A DNA stretch of 61,772 nt from Actinomadura sp. HBU206391 (lineage in GTDB: Bacteria > Actinomycetota > Actinomycetes > Streptosporangiales > Streptosporangiaceae), in contig NZ_JABVEB010000020.1 in assembly GCF_014323665.1 (NCBI RefSeq), positions 1 through 61,772 of the forward strand, in the 5' to 3' direction. The notes under the pieces were generated by a model that worked only from the letters and a program-made list of their open reading frames with translations, was not told the origin of the DNA and did not search any database. Made by a program: the position numbers and the translations under genes. Of the stretch, positions 25,465 to 34,622 are shown piece by piece; within the stretch, counting starts at the first letter, position 1; each line of letters starts with the position of its first letter.

Positions 25465-26047
25465 GCGCAAGGCGGCGCGGTCGCAGCCGCCGATCGCGAT
25501 CAAGATCCTTATCGCGGGTGGTTTCGGCGCGGGCAAGACCACCCTGGTGGGCGCGGTCTCCGAGACCCAGCCGCTGCGGACCGAGGAGATCCTCACCGAC
25601 CAGGGCGTGAGCGTCGATGACGTGTCAGGTGTCGAGGGCAAGAACACCACCACCGTCGCGATGGACTTCGGCCGCATCACCATCAAGGACCGGTTCGTCC
25701 TGTACCTGTTCGGCACGCCCGGGCAGGAGCGCTTCTGGTTCATGTGGAATGAGCTGGCGCTCGGCGCGCTCGGCGCCATCGTCCTCGCTGACGCGCGGCG
25801 CCTCGCGGACTGTTTCCCCTCGATCGACTACTTCGAGCGGCGCGGTACGCCGTTCATCGTCGCGGTGAACTGCTTCGAGGGCGCCCGGCAGTACGAGCTC
25901 GCGGAGGTCCGTCTCGCGCTCAACCTGGCACCGGAGATTCCGGTCGTGCTGTGCGACGCCCGCAGGCGCGAGTCCGGCAAGAAGATCCTCATCGCCCTGG
26001 TCGAGCACGCCAGGACGAAGAACACCGCGCTCCCCGAGAAAGTGTAG
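25445..26047 (+). CDS. cvnD: CvnD, small GTPase of conservon 1
   Basis: 200 aa Ras/Arf-like ATP/GTP-binding protein. P-loop GGFGAGKTT at 25-33; switch II contains FGTPGQERFWFMW (the DxxGQ equivalent). The G4 position reads VNCFEG in place of NKxD, as is usual in this family, and the G5-like VVLCDARRRESGKK lies near 170-185. The ATG at 25445 (MDYGLS...) lies within the last codons of cvnC; the two other copies start in exactly the same place with MDS. CvnD switches between GDP and GTP under control of CvnB/CvnA. Confidence 0.92.
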   Translation: MDYGLSERKAARSQPPIAIKILIAGGFGAGKTTLVGAVSETQPLRTEEILTDQGVSVDDVSGVEGKNTTTVAMDFGRITIKDRFVLYLFGTPGQERFWFMWNELALGALGAIVLADARRLADCFPSIDYFERRGTPFIVAVNCFEGARQYELAEVRLALNLAPEIPVVLCDARRRESGKKILIALVEHARTKNTALPEKV

Positions 26048-26192
26048 CCGACGACGGCGGGCCGACCCGAGCCCGCCTCCGTACCGGCGACGGGGAGCCG
26101 ACCCCGCGCGGCCGATGGCTCGCATACCGGGCCAACCACATGCGGGGCGAACCGCCTGGCCGGCGCAGCCGGCGGTCCCGATACCGCGCCGG

Positions 26193-27038
26193 TCAGTCGG
26201 TCAGGACCTTCTCCAGCGCCTCGGCGTACCGCAGCGCGGTCAACTGGACCAGCGACGGGTGGGCGCCGAGCGGCTGGGCGGACTCGGCACCGGTCTCGGA
26301 GGCGAGTCCGAGCAGCTGGTCGGGGTCCGCCTCCGGGCCGATGAAGCAGGGGGCGATGGCGAGTCGGGTCGTGCCCGCGGCCTTGAGTCGCCTCGCCACC
26401 TCGCCCGCCGCCGGGACGTCGTCAAGAGAGACCGGCACCACGGGGACGGCCAGCCGGGACGCGAGCAGCACGCAGTTGATCTCGGTCTCCTGCACCGCTT
26501 CCTCACCGCCCGTGCTGGCGAGAAGGATGCCGTCGGCGGCGGTCACCATCGTCAGCAGCCGGACGCGGTCGGCACGGGCCAGTCCGGCCTCCGCGAGCCT
26601 GACGTGCAGGGCCTCGGCCACGAGCGGGTGCGGTCCGAGCGGCTCGGCCAGCACGATCGGCCGGTCGTCGGAGTCGACCGCGTCGACCGCGGCGCGCAAC
26701 GCCGCGTCGACCTGGGCGTGCGGACCAGTCGTCTGCGGCACGACGACGGCGGCCGGCATGTCATCGGACAGATCGGGGTTCAGACCGGCCAGTACCGACT
26801 CGAGGTCGTCGAGGTGGGCGACGTGGATGGGGAGACCGGGGTGCGCGACTCTGGCGAAGTCCGCCAGTTCGGCGATCGCCAGCGTGCCGGGGACGCCCGA
26901 CCGGCCTGGAGCGGCGAGTACGAGGGCGGGGGAGTCCGGCGGTATGGCGAACGCGCCCTCGCCGCGATGACGCCCGGAGCGACGAGACCGCCGCCGCCGT
27001 GCGGGAAGGGGGGTGGGGTGATCGCTGAAAGAAGTCAC
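26193..27038 (-). CDS. CbiX/sirohydrochlorin chelatase-like protein
   Basis: 281 aa. It has two CbiX-type halves: PALVLAAPGRSGVPGTLAIAEL with PIHVAHLDDLESVLAGL, then RPIVLAEPLGPHPLVAEALHVRLAEAG and the C-terminal VPVSLDDVPAAGEVARRLKAAGTTRLAIAPCFIGP. The metal-binding histidine expected in the first half (GHGS-type) reads GRSG, so chelatase activity is uncertain. It splits conservon 1 from conservon 2 on the opposite strand. The GTG start at 27038 has no ribosome binding site; TAGCCT lies exactly 7 nt upstream, suggesting a leaderless transcript. Confidence 0.72.
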   Translation of the reverse strand: MTSFSDHPTPLPARRRRSRRSGRHRGEGAFAIPPDSPALVLAAPGRSGVPGTLAIAELADFARVAHPGLPIHVAHLDDLESVLAGLNPDLSDDMPAAVVVPQTTGPHAQVDAALRAAVDAVDSDDRPIVLAEPLGPHPLVAEALHVRLAEAGLARADRVRLLTMVTAADGILLASTGGEEAVQETEINCVLLASRLAVPVVPVSLDDVPAAGEVARRLKAAGTTRLAIAPCFIGPEADPDQLLGLASETGAESAQPLGAHPSLVQLTALRYAEALEKVLTD

Positions 27039-27543
27039 AGACGGAAGGCTAACTGTCCAAAACGGGCTTTTGGGCTGATTGGTGTCGATGTCGCCAACGG
27101 TGATCTACATAACGAACGAGATCATACTCCCTTCTGACTGCCATCACGACAGGCTCACGGACCGGCGTCGACGCAGCTCACCTGGCCTATTCACATGACG
27201 GCCCGGCGGGGTGCGGCGAAGCCCTCGAACCTCCATGCTCGCCGAGCCGGTATGGGATTTCCTGAAATCACAGGTTTTGGCATTATCGGTCCCCACAGTG
27301 CGCGCTATGGTGCCGGTGCGTGTTCATCCGGAGACGATGGGAGATCCGATGACAGCAGAGGCGACGCCGATCGGCGAAGGCGTATCGCGTCGTCGAGGCG
27401 ACCTCTCGCCGGCGGGCGACCGGACCGATGGTCACGGCGTTCCGCGCAGCGCCGAGCCGCTCGTTTCCCTTGGCCTTCGATGTGCCGTGGCACACGCACT
27501 TCGTCCGGCTTCGCCAGGTTAGATTCCGCCACCACGAGGTGTC
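27039..27543. promoter_or_regulatory. 505-bp divergent region between the CbiX-like gene and conservon 2
   Basis: On the minus strand TAGCCT (27046-27051) is a -10 candidate 7 nt before the GTG. Just upstream sits a palindrome CCAAAA-cgggc-TTTTGG (27057-27073), an operator-like site overlapping that promoter. AT-richer sequence follows to about 27140. Small frames in 27190-27520 have low third-position GC and no family resemblance, so I leave them uncalled. CvnA2's own promoter is not clear; GAGGTG precedes its ATG. Confidence 0.5.
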
Positions 27544-29934
27544 ATGCGCTCCCGTATGCGGTCAATCCGATTCAAGGTATTCGCGCTCCTCCTGATCCCG
27601 ACCATCTCCCTCATCGGTCTGTGGGCGTTCGCTGTGAGCCTCACGCTGACCGATGTGATCGAGAAGCAGCGGTACGACGCCGCGAGCCGGAAGTACGTCG
27701 AGGTCACGCAGGCCCTGGCGCTCAGCGTCGGTGGCGAGCGCCAGGCATCGGTGATATTCCTGAGCGCCGGTTCCTCCGCGCCCCGCCAGGACCTGGACGC
27801 GGGGCGCGCCAAGACCGACGCCGTGGTGCAGCGTTTCCGGCGGTTCGCGAAGGAGGAGCAGAGCGCTCGTGTCTACGCGCCATCCGTCCGGCGGGTGCTC
27901 AACGACTTCCTCGGCGCGCTGGACGGGCTGACGTCCACCCGTGCGGCGGTCGACGCTCGCGGCATGACCCGAGTCCAGGCGCTCAACGCCTACGACCTGG
28001 TGATCGACGGGTTGTGGGACTTCAGTGAGAGCTCGTCGGTCATCAGCGACACGGTTCTGTACCGGCGGGCCGATGCCATCCTCGCGGGCGCTCGGGCGAT
28101 GGAGATGATCAGCCGGGAGAACTCGCTGATCGCCGGTGCCATGGTCACCGGCGGCCGGATGGACGCGGACGAGCACCGGTTCTTCGTGCAGACCGTCGCC
28201 AACCAGCGCCAGCTGTGGGCGAGGGAACGTCTCCTCCTGGACGACAAGACCCGCGCGGCGCTGGAGCGGCACCTTTCCAGCACGGCGTACGCCGACTTCA
28301 GGGCCATGGAAGACCGCATCGTCGAGCAGGCGAGAACCTCGGTCCCGGTGGACGCCGCCACCTGGCAGGGAACGGTCGCCCCCCTGCTCACGACTCTTAA
28401 CGGTGCGCACGTCGAGTTCGCCAGGGGACTTGCCGCCGACGCCGACGATCTCGGCTGGGCCCTTCTGCTGCGGCTCGGCCTCGGCGGCGGCCTCGGTCTC
28501 CTCGCGGTTCTGATCTCGGTCGCGCTGTCGGTCCGCTTCGGTCGCCGGCTCACCAGGGAGATGCTCGGTCTGCGGGCGTCGGCCACCGAGCTGGCCGACG
28601 TCCGGCTGCCCGCGATGGTCGAACGGCTGGGGGGCAGCGACGACGTGGACGTCGACGCCGAGGTGCCCGAGCCCAAGGTCGGCAAGATCAGGGAGGTCTC
28701 CGACCTCGCCCGGTCGTTCGCCACGGTGCAGCGGACCGCCATCGAGGCGGCCGTCGGCCAGGCCGAGCTCCGCAAGGGCGTCAACCAGATCTTTCTCAAC
28801 ATCGCCCGGCGCAACCAGTCGCTGTTGCACCGGCAGCTGGCCATGCTCGACACGCTCGAGAGCCGCGCCGAGCCGGATGTGCTGGAGGACCTGTTCAAGC
28901 TCGACCACCTGACCACTCGCATGCGCCGGCACGCCGAAGGCCTCATCATCCTGTCGGGCGCCGCTCCCGGCCGTGGCTGGCGGGATCCGGTGCGCATCGT
29001 CGACGTGCTGCGGGGCGCGGTCGCGGAGGTCGAGGACTACGCCAGGGTGGCGGTTCTCACGACGTCGCAGGACGCCGTGGTCGGTACGGCGGTGGCGGAC
29101 GTGATCCACCTCCTGGCGGAGCTGATGGAGAACGCCACGAGCTTCTCGCCTCCCAACACGGAGGTGCACGTGATGGCGGATCTGGTGGGCAACGGGCTCG
29201 CCGTGGAGATCGAGGACCGCGGGCTCGGAATCAACCCCACTATGCTGGACGAGATCAATCAGAAGCTGGCGAATCCGCCTGAGTTCGACCTGGCCGACAC
29301 CGACCAGCTCGGGCTCTTCGTCGTCGGCCGCCTCGCCGAACGGCACGGGATCTCCGTCTCACTGCGCGGCTCACCGTACGGCGGGACGACCGCGATCGTC
29401 CTGCTGCCGCACAACATCGTGGTGTCGCAGCACGACCAGCCACTGCCACGCGATCGCGACGAGCTGCCGGCCGGCCCGGAGACGCCGGCCGACGTCCGCG
29501 TGCTGCGCAACACCGCGCGAATGCGCAAAGAGGGCGGAGAGCCGGAATCCCCCGCAGGCCCGGGCGGCCCGCGCGCCCGGGCTCGGGCGCGAGCCGTCGA
29601 GACGCCGCCGTCTTCTCGGCCGGATCCGGCGGGCGTCCCGGAGTATGCTGCCCAGCAGCCTCCCGCGGCTCCACGGGCGACCGAGAAGCCACCGCCCGAC
29701 TCCGGTACGCCGGCCGACACGCATGCCGGACTGCCGCGGAGGGTCCGCCAGGAGAATCTCGCGCCCCAGTTGCGAGGTAAGCGCTCGCCGCAGTCGGTCG
29801 GCGGTGGCGGAGAGGCAGCACGTTCGCCCGAACAGACCGGTGCCGTGATCGCCTCCATGCAGGAGGGCTGGCGCCGCGGACGAGCTGAAGCGAAGAAAAC
29901 GATGAGACCAGCCGATGGTGAGGGGCCGCAATGA
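27544..29934 (+). CDS. cvnA: CvnA, histidine kinase-like sensor of conservon 2
   Basis: 796 aa with the same plan as the first copy. TM helix about 10-33 (FKVFALLLIPTISLIGLWAF), NIT-type sensing domain, TM helix about 300-325, and kinase domain with LDHLTTRMRRHAEGLIILSG, N box LLAELMENATSFSPP (~521), G1 EIEDRGLGIN and G2 DQLGLFVVGRLAERHG. The variable tail from ~615 is Pro/Arg-rich and ends with LPRRVRQENLAPQLRGK and MQEGWRRGRAEA. The sensing domain differs strongly from copies 1 and 3 while the cytoplasmic part is alike, so the three probably sense different cues. It overlaps cvnB by ATGA. Confidence 0.92.
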   Translation: MRSRMRSIRFKVFALLLIPTISLIGLWAFAVSLTLTDVIEKQRYDAASRKYVEVTQALALSVGGERQASVIFLSAGSSAPRQDLDAGRAKTDAVVQRFRRFAKEEQSARVYAPSVRRVLNDFLGALDGLTSTRAAVDARGMTRVQALNAYDLVIDGLWDFSESSSVISDTVLYRRADAILAGARAMEMISRENSLIAGAMVTGGRMDADEHRFFVQTVANQRQLWARERLLLDDKTRAALERHLSSTAYADFRAMEDRIVEQARTSVPVDAATWQGTVAPLLTTLNGAHVEFARGLAADADDLGWALLLRLGLGGGLGLLAVLISVALSVRFGRRLTREMLGLRASATELADVRLPAMVERLGGSDDVDVDAEVPEPKVGKIREVSDLARSFATVQRTAIEAAVGQAELRKGVNQIFLNIARRNQSLLHRQLAMLDTLESRAEPDVLEDLFKLDHLTTRMRRHAEGLIILSGAAPGRGWRDPVRIVDVLRGAVAEVEDYARVAVLTTSQDAVVGTAVADVIHLLAELMENATSFSPPNTEVHVMADLVGNGLAVEIEDRGLGINPTMLDEINQKLANPPEFDLADTDQLGLFVVGRLAERHGISVSLRGSPYGGTTAIVLLPHNIVVSQHDQPLPRDRDELPAGPETPADVRVLRNTARMRKEGGEPESPAGPGGPRARARARAVETPPSSRPDPAGVPEYAAQQPPAAPRATEKPPPDSGTPADTHAGLPRRVRQENLAPQLRGKRSPQSVGGGGEAARSPEQTGAVIASMQEGWRRGRAEAKKTMRPADGEGPQ

Positions 29935-30350
29935 CACAGACCAACGTTACGAGCGAACTTAACTGGCTCCTCAATGAGCTGGTCGGCAGAGTCCACCACG
30001 TGCGGCAGGCGGTGGTGCTCTCCCGTGACGGCCTGGTCGTGGGCGCGTCGCAGGGCATGAGCCGCGAGGACGCCGAGCACCTGTCCGCTCTGGCCGCGGG
30101 CGTGCAGAGCCTGGCGCGCGGCGCCGGACGGCACTTCGTGGGCGGGGACGTCCGGCAGACCATCATCGAGATGGAGTCGGTGTTCCTCTTCGTCACGGCC
30201 GCGGGCCAGGGCACGTGTCTCGCATTGCTCAGCTCGTCGGACGCGGACGCGGGCCTCATCGCGTACGAGATGGCGACACTGGTGAAGCGCGTCGGCCTGC
30301 ACTTGTCCGCCAGCCCACGATCAGCCGGCGAGCAATCCGCCGGAGCATGA
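29931..30350 (+). CDS. cvnB: CvnB, roadblock/LC7-domain protein of conservon 2
   Basis: 139 aa roadblock protein: ELNWLLNELVGRVHHVRQAVVLSRDGLVVGAS, EDAEHLSALAAGVQSLARGAGRHF, VRQTIIEMESVFLFVTAAGQG and GLIAYEMATLVKRVG. It begins at the ATGA junction with cvnA and is followed after 7 nt by cvnC. Its partner should be the GTPase two genes downstream. It is closer to the CvnB of conservon 3 than to that of conservon 1 in the N-terminal ELNWLL and GAGR blocks. Confidence 0.92.
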   Translation: MTQTNVTSELNWLLNELVGRVHHVRQAVVLSRDGLVVGASQGMSREDAEHLSALAAGVQSLARGAGRHFVGGDVRQTIIEMESVFLFVTAAGQGTCLALLSSSDADAGLIAYEMATLVKRVGLHLSASPRSAGEQSAGA

Positions 30351-30357
30351 GTCTCCG

Positions 30358-30732
30358 ATGAGCTCGCCAAAGGACAGATGGCTCGACCGAGAGGCCGGGC
30401 CGGTCGTGCGTCCCTACGCCGTGACGCGCGGCAGGACACGTCCCCATGGCGACGGCTTCGATCTGTTGGCCGTCGTCACGGCGACCGGCCGAGCGCCGCT
30501 CGACATCCGTCGGCTCAGCCCTGAACACCTGCAGATCCTCCGGATCTGCAGGCTGCCGACCCCCGTCGTCGACGTGGCCTCCGATGTCGCCGTTCCCCTT
30601 GGTGTTGCTCGGGTGCTGCTCGGTGACCTGCGTGAAGAGGGGCTGATCACGCTGGTCGCCGCACCGCAGGCGGACACGGGCCCCGAAGAGGGCGTACTCA
30701 GGGAAGTGCTCAATGGACTCCGCGCACTCTGA
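30358..30732 (+). CDS. cvnC: CvnC, DUF742 protein of conservon 2
   Basis: 124 aa. DUF742 landmarks: RWLDREAGPVVRPYAVTRGRT, LSPEHLQILRICRLPTPVVDVASDVAVPLGVARVLLGDLREEGLI, and the terminal NGLRAL. It starts at ATG 30358, 7 nt after cvnB. The last 20 nt overlap the start of cvnD. Confidence 0.92.
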   Translation: MSSPKDRWLDREAGPVVRPYAVTRGRTRPHGDGFDLLAVVTATGRAPLDIRRLSPEHLQILRICRLPTPVVDVASDVAVPLGVARVLLGDLREEGLITLVAAPQADTGPEEGVLREVLNGLRAL

Positions 30733-31333
30733 CACGACCGGCGGCGCCGACCAGCTGGTCACCACCAAGATCCTGGTCGCGGGCGGGTTCGGCGTGGGAA
30801 AGACCACGCTGATCGGTGCGATCAGCGAGATCAAGCCGTTGCAGACCGAAGAGACGCTGACCGACCGCGGTATCGGCGTCGACGACGTCGCGGGCGTCGA
30901 GAGCAAGACGACGACCACCGTGGCCATGGACTTCGGCCGGATCACCATCCACGACAAACTGGTGCTCTACCTGTTCGGGACTCCTGGTCAGGAGCGCTTC
31001 TGGTTCATGTGGGACGAGCTCGCATTCGGCGCGCTCGGCGCGATCGTGATGGCGGACACGCGCCGCCTGACGAACTGTTTCCCATCGGTCGATTATTTCG
31101 AGCATCGGGGCACTCCTTTCATCGTCGGCGTAAATTGTTTCGACGGTGCTGAGCGGCATAACCCGGATGACATCAGAATCGCCCTCGACCTCGATCCCGG
31201 GATCCCGGTGGTCCTTTTCGACGCGCGCGATCGGGAGTCGGTCAAGCAGGTTCTCATCACCGTCGTCGAACATGTGCTCGGAAGGGCGTCGGCCGAACGA
31301 GGCCGAGGTGATGTGCCTGCGCCCACGACGTGA
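30713..31333 (+). CDS. cvnD: CvnD, small GTPase of conservon 2
   Basis: 206 aa. P-loop GGFGVGKTT, AMDFGRITI, switch II FGTPGQERFWFMWDEL, G4-like VNCFDG and a final VVLFDARDRESVKQ block. ATG 30713 (MDSAHS) lies inside cvnC, 20 nt before its stop. The mild third-position bias of the last ~60 codons is more AT-rich than the core. Conservon 3 follows after about 105 nt. Confidence 0.92.
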   Translation: MDSAHSDTTGGADQLVTTKILVAGGFGVGKTTLIGAISEIKPLQTEETLTDRGIGVDDVAGVESKTTTTVAMDFGRITIHDKLVLYLFGTPGQERFWFMWDELAFGALGAIVMADTRRLTNCFPSVDYFEHRGTPFIVGVNCFDGAERHNPDDIRIALDLDPGIPVVLFDARDRESVKQVLITVVEHVLGRASAERGRGDVPAPTT

Positions 31334-31439
31334 GACGGAGGAGGCAGGATGGGGGAAATTGTCACTTTACGTCCATAGGGCGTCACGGGCGTAGTAAGGT
31401 TGAGCCCATAACCGAATACACCCGGGAGGCATCCCTGTC

Positions 31440-33794
31440 ATGCCGACTTCCCCGCCGGTGTCCCGCCATCGGTCGATCGGAACGAAGCTTGTTTCTCTCC
31501 TCTTCCTGCCGCTTGTCGCTTTGCTTGCGCTGTGGCTGTTCTCTGCCGCCATAACCCTCGGTGCGGCGTTGCAGTTGACGCATGCCAAGACGCTCGACGA
31601 AAAACTTCTGCGCCCCACTCAGTCGCTCATCGAATCGATGCAGCGAGAAAGGCGTCTTTCCATCGCCTTCCTCGCCGGAGACGCCACCGTGACCCATGCG
31701 GCGTTCGGCGGCCCTCGCGCCCAGACCGACCGGGCGAGATCGGCCTTCCGGCGCTCGGTGGCCGACAGCGACCTCAGGGACGTCATCGAGGCCGACACGA
31801 CGACGCGAGCCGATGGCCTCGTCTCCGGACTCGGTGCGATCGACGCCCTGCGCCGATCGATCGACAGCCGTACGGTCGATCGACAGCGGGTGCTCGACGA
31901 GTTCAGCGCCCTCGTCGACGGGGCGCTCGGGATGTACGCACGCGTCGACCCCAAGGACGGGCGGATCGCCAGGGACGGGCGCACGCTGACCACGTGGGGC
32001 ATGGTGCAGGAGCTGCTGTCGCGTGAGGACGCGCTGCTCACCGGGGCGCTCACGGTCGGCCGCTACACGGCGGGCGAGCGCGAGCAGTTCGCCCGGCTGG
32101 TCGCGCAACAGCGCTACACCTTCGCCGCCAGCGAGCCCTATCTCCAGGCCGGCGACCTGTCCCGCTACAAGGCGTTCAACTCCTCTCCAGAGGTGATCCG
32201 GTTCCGTGCGCTAGAGGACCGGATGATCCACGAGGGGACGCGTCCTTCCCTGGACGCGCGGGCGTGGCATGCCGAGGCCGGACAGGTCACCACGAAACTG
32301 TGGGGGCTCGGGATGGCCGCGGTCGAGGATCTGACGAACCGGGCCGAGGGCTACGCCGTCGTGGTGCTACTCAGGCTCGGGCTGACCGGTGGCCTGGGGT
32401 TCATCGCGATCGTGGTCTCGCTCGTCGTCTCGTTCCGGGTGGGTCGCAGGCTGGTGCGCGAGTTCCGCGGTCTGGCCCGGGCGGTCAACCACTTCAGCGA
32501 CAAGAGGCTGCCCGAGGTCGCCGAACGCGCGCGGCGGGGTGAGGACGTCGATCCGGACTTCGAGGCGCCCGACTTCTCCTTCGCCATCTCCGAGGCCGAG
32601 GAGCTCAACGACGCCTTCGTGAAATCGCGGAGGGCCGTGGTCGGAGCGACGGTGAACGAGGCCGCGGTGCACAGGGCGGTGAGCGAGGTCTTCGTGAACC
32701 TCGCTCGGCGCAACCAGGTGCTGTTGCAGCGCCAGCTGAAGCTGCTCGACGCGATGGAGCGGCGATCGGACGACCCGGCCGAGCTGGCCGACCTGTTCAA
32801 GCTGGACCACCTCTCGACCCGGATGCGAAGGCACGCCGAGGGCCTGGTCATCCTCTCGGGCAAGCCGGCGGGGCGCGCGTGGCGCAAGCCCGTGCCGATG
32901 GTGGACGTGCTGCGCGGCGCGGCCGCCGAGGTCGAGGACTACCCGCGGGTCAAGGTGCTGGCCATCGAGTCGGCCGCGCTGGCCGGCACGGCCGTCACCG
33001 ACACCATCCACCTGCTCGCGGAGCTGATCGAGAACGCCACCCTGTACTCACCGCCGGCCACGCCGGTCCAGGTGAGCGGTCACCGGGTGGCGAAGGGCTT
33101 CGTCGTCGAGATCGAAGACCGTGGGCTCGGCCTCGATTCCGAGACCCGAGACCAGCTGAACGAACGGCTCGCGGATCCACCGGAGTTCGATCTGTCCGAG
33201 AGCGCCCGGCTCGGACTGCTGGTGGTCGGCCGGCTGGCCGAGCGGCACGACATCCAGGTCACGCTGAGGGCCTCGCCGTACGGCGGGACCATGGCCATCG
33301 TCCTCATCCCGGCCGCTGTGATCGAGGACCTGCCGGGACCGGAGGCCGCCGCGCCTTCGGATCCAGCCACGGATCCGGTCACGGATCCGGTCACGGAGCG
33401 GGCCATGGCGCGGGCCATGGATTCGGCCTCGGGGCCGGCTTCGGGCCGGGATCCGCGTCCGGCTTCGGATGCCCGGAGGGGTGCCGGCGGGAACGCCGTC
33501 GCGGATGCCGTCGCGGACGCGAGCCGGTCGCAGGGCGGTGAGGGCGAACTGCCGCGCCGCAGGCGTCAGGCCAGCCTGGCCCCGCGGCTGCGGGAGGAAC
33601 CGAGCGCACCTGCTCCCGCGGCCGAGTCAGAGCCCGGGGCAGGGTCAGGAACGGATAACGACCGGCCTCCTGAAGCGCTACGCAGCAGGATGGCCGCCAT
33701 GCAGCGCGGATGGCAGCGCGGACGGATCGACGCCCACAGGGCCGAGACCCCCGCGGGACCATCGCCACGATCGGGCACTGAGGAGAACGGCTGA
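31440..33794 (+). CDS. cvnA: CvnA, histidine kinase-like sensor of conservon 3
   Basis: 784 aa. TM helix about 14-38 (LVSLLFLPLVALLALWLFSA), NIT-type sensing domain, TM helix about 303-327, then HAMP-like linker. The kinase core has LDHLSTRMRRHAEGLVILSG, N box LLAELIENATLYSPP, G1 EIEDRGLGLD and G2 ARLGLLVVGRLAERHD. The tail holds repeated Asp-Pro/Val-Thr and Ala-Met-Asp-like units (33355-33430), then LPRRRRQASLAPRLREE and MQRGWQRGRIDA as in the sister proteins. A GGGAGG site precedes the ATG. The stop overlaps the cvnB start by 1 nt (TGATG). Confidence 0.92.
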   Translation: MPTSPPVSRHRSIGTKLVSLLFLPLVALLALWLFSAAITLGAALQLTHAKTLDEKLLRPTQSLIESMQRERRLSIAFLAGDATVTHAAFGGPRAQTDRARSAFRRSVADSDLRDVIEADTTTRADGLVSGLGAIDALRRSIDSRTVDRQRVLDEFSALVDGALGMYARVDPKDGRIARDGRTLTTWGMVQELLSREDALLTGALTVGRYTAGEREQFARLVAQQRYTFAASEPYLQAGDLSRYKAFNSSPEVIRFRALEDRMIHEGTRPSLDARAWHAEAGQVTTKLWGLGMAAVEDLTNRAEGYAVVVLLRLGLTGGLGFIAIVVSLVVSFRVGRRLVREFRGLARAVNHFSDKRLPEVAERARRGEDVDPDFEAPDFSFAISEAEELNDAFVKSRRAVVGATVNEAAVHRAVSEVFVNLARRNQVLLQRQLKLLDAMERRSDDPAELADLFKLDHLSTRMRRHAEGLVILSGKPAGRAWRKPVPMVDVLRGAAAEVEDYPRVKVLAIESAALAGTAVTDTIHLLAELIENATLYSPPATPVQVSGHRVAKGFVVEIEDRGLGLDSETRDQLNERLADPPEFDLSESARLGLLVVGRLAERHDIQVTLRASPYGGTMAIVLIPAAVIEDLPGPEAAAPSDPATDPVTDPVTERAMARAMDSASGPASGRDPRPASDARRGAGGNAVADAVADASRSQGGEGELPRRRRQASLAPRLREEPSAPAPAAESEPGAGSGTDNDRPPEALRSRMAAMQRGWQRGRIDAHRAETPAGPSPRSGTEENG

Positions 33795-34210
33795 TGGCTG
33801 AAGCGGCTTCGACGGGCGAGCTCAACTGGTTGCTCGACGGTCTGGTCAAACGGGTGGCGGAGGTGCGCCACGCGGCGGTGCTGTCCAGCGACGGTCTGCG
33901 GATCGCCTCGTCCGGCGGTATGAGCCGGGCGGAGTCCGAGCATCTGGCCGCGGTCGCGGCCAGCTTCCAGAGCCTGGCGAGGGGCGCCGGACGGGAGTTC
34001 GGCGGCGGGCCGGTCCGGCAGACCATCGTCGAGATGGAGAACGCCTTCCTGTTCGTGACGGCCGCCGGCGAAGGGGCGTGCATGGCCGTGCTGGCGGATG
34101 CTGAGGCCGACGTCGGGGTCATCGCCTATGAGATGGCCATGCTCGTCACCAGGGTGGGGGATCACCTGGCGACGACTCCACGGCCCGCCCTGGCCGATCG
34201 TCATGACTGA
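33794..34210 (+). CDS. cvnB: CvnB, roadblock/LC7-domain protein of conservon 3
   Basis: 138 aa. ELNWLLDGLVKRVAEVRHAAVLSSDGLRIAS, ESEHLAAVAASFQSLARGAGREF, VRQTIVEMENAFLFVTAAGEGACMAVL and GVIAYEMAMLVTRVG give the roadblock fold. It begins in the TGATG overlap with cvnA and its end overlaps cvnC by 8 nt, so A, B and C of this unit are all translationally coupled. Confidence 0.92.
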   Translation: MAEAASTGELNWLLDGLVKRVAEVRHAAVLSSDGLRIASSGGMSRAESEHLAAVAASFQSLARGAGREFGGGPVRQTIVEMENAFLFVTAAGEGACMAVLADAEADVGVIAYEMAMLVTRVGDHLATTPRPALADRHD

Positions 34211-34622
34211 CCGGCCCCCGTTCCAGGGGGCCGACTTCGGCGAGGGGTGGCTCGACGACGACGCCGGTCCGGTCGTGCCGGCCTTCGCGCTCACCGGCGG
34301 CCGGACGTGCACGGTTCATGGCGACCTCGACCTCGTCAGTCTCGTCGTGACCGTCGAGGCGCGGCCGGGCGCCGGCGGCGTCGCCTCTCACCAGGCGCCG
34401 GTACTCGGGCCGGAACATGAGATGATCTTGACACTGGCCCGAAGCCCGCTCTCCATCGCCGAGCTGGCCTCCGACCTCGACCTCGCTCTCGGTGTGGTAA
34501 GGATCTTGCTCGGGGACCTGCTCGACAACGGCCTGGTCCAGATCCGGCAGCCGATGCGGGTCGCCCAATTCCCGACCGAGCGTGTACTCAAGGATGTGAT
34601 CAATGGACTCCGGGCGCTCTGA
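34203..34622 (+). CDS. cvnC: CvnC, DUF742 protein of conservon 3
   Basis: 139 aa. GWLDDDAGPVVPAFALTGGRT, LGPEHEMILTLARSPLSIAELASDLDLALGVVRILLGDLLDNGLV and the terminal NGLRAL are DUF742 landmarks. ATG 34203 (MTDRPPF) is preferred because it gives the family length and an 8-nt overlap with cvnB; the frame is open further upstream. It carries a short Gly/Ala insert (RPGAGGVASHQ) absent from the other copies. Confidence 0.9.
   Translation: MTDRPPFQGADFGEGWLDDDAGPVVPAFALTGGRTCTVHGDLDLVSLVVTVEARPGAGGVASHQAPVLGPEHEMILTLARSPLSIAELASDLDLALGVVRILLGDLLDNGLVQIRQPMRVAQFPTERVLKDVINGLRAL

Noticed and set aside
27211..27522. A possible 103-codon plus-strand gene between the CbiX-like gene and conservon 2
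   Set aside because: Third codon positions are not GC-rich as in all neighbours, and the sequence shows no motif or family; I treat the region as non-coding.
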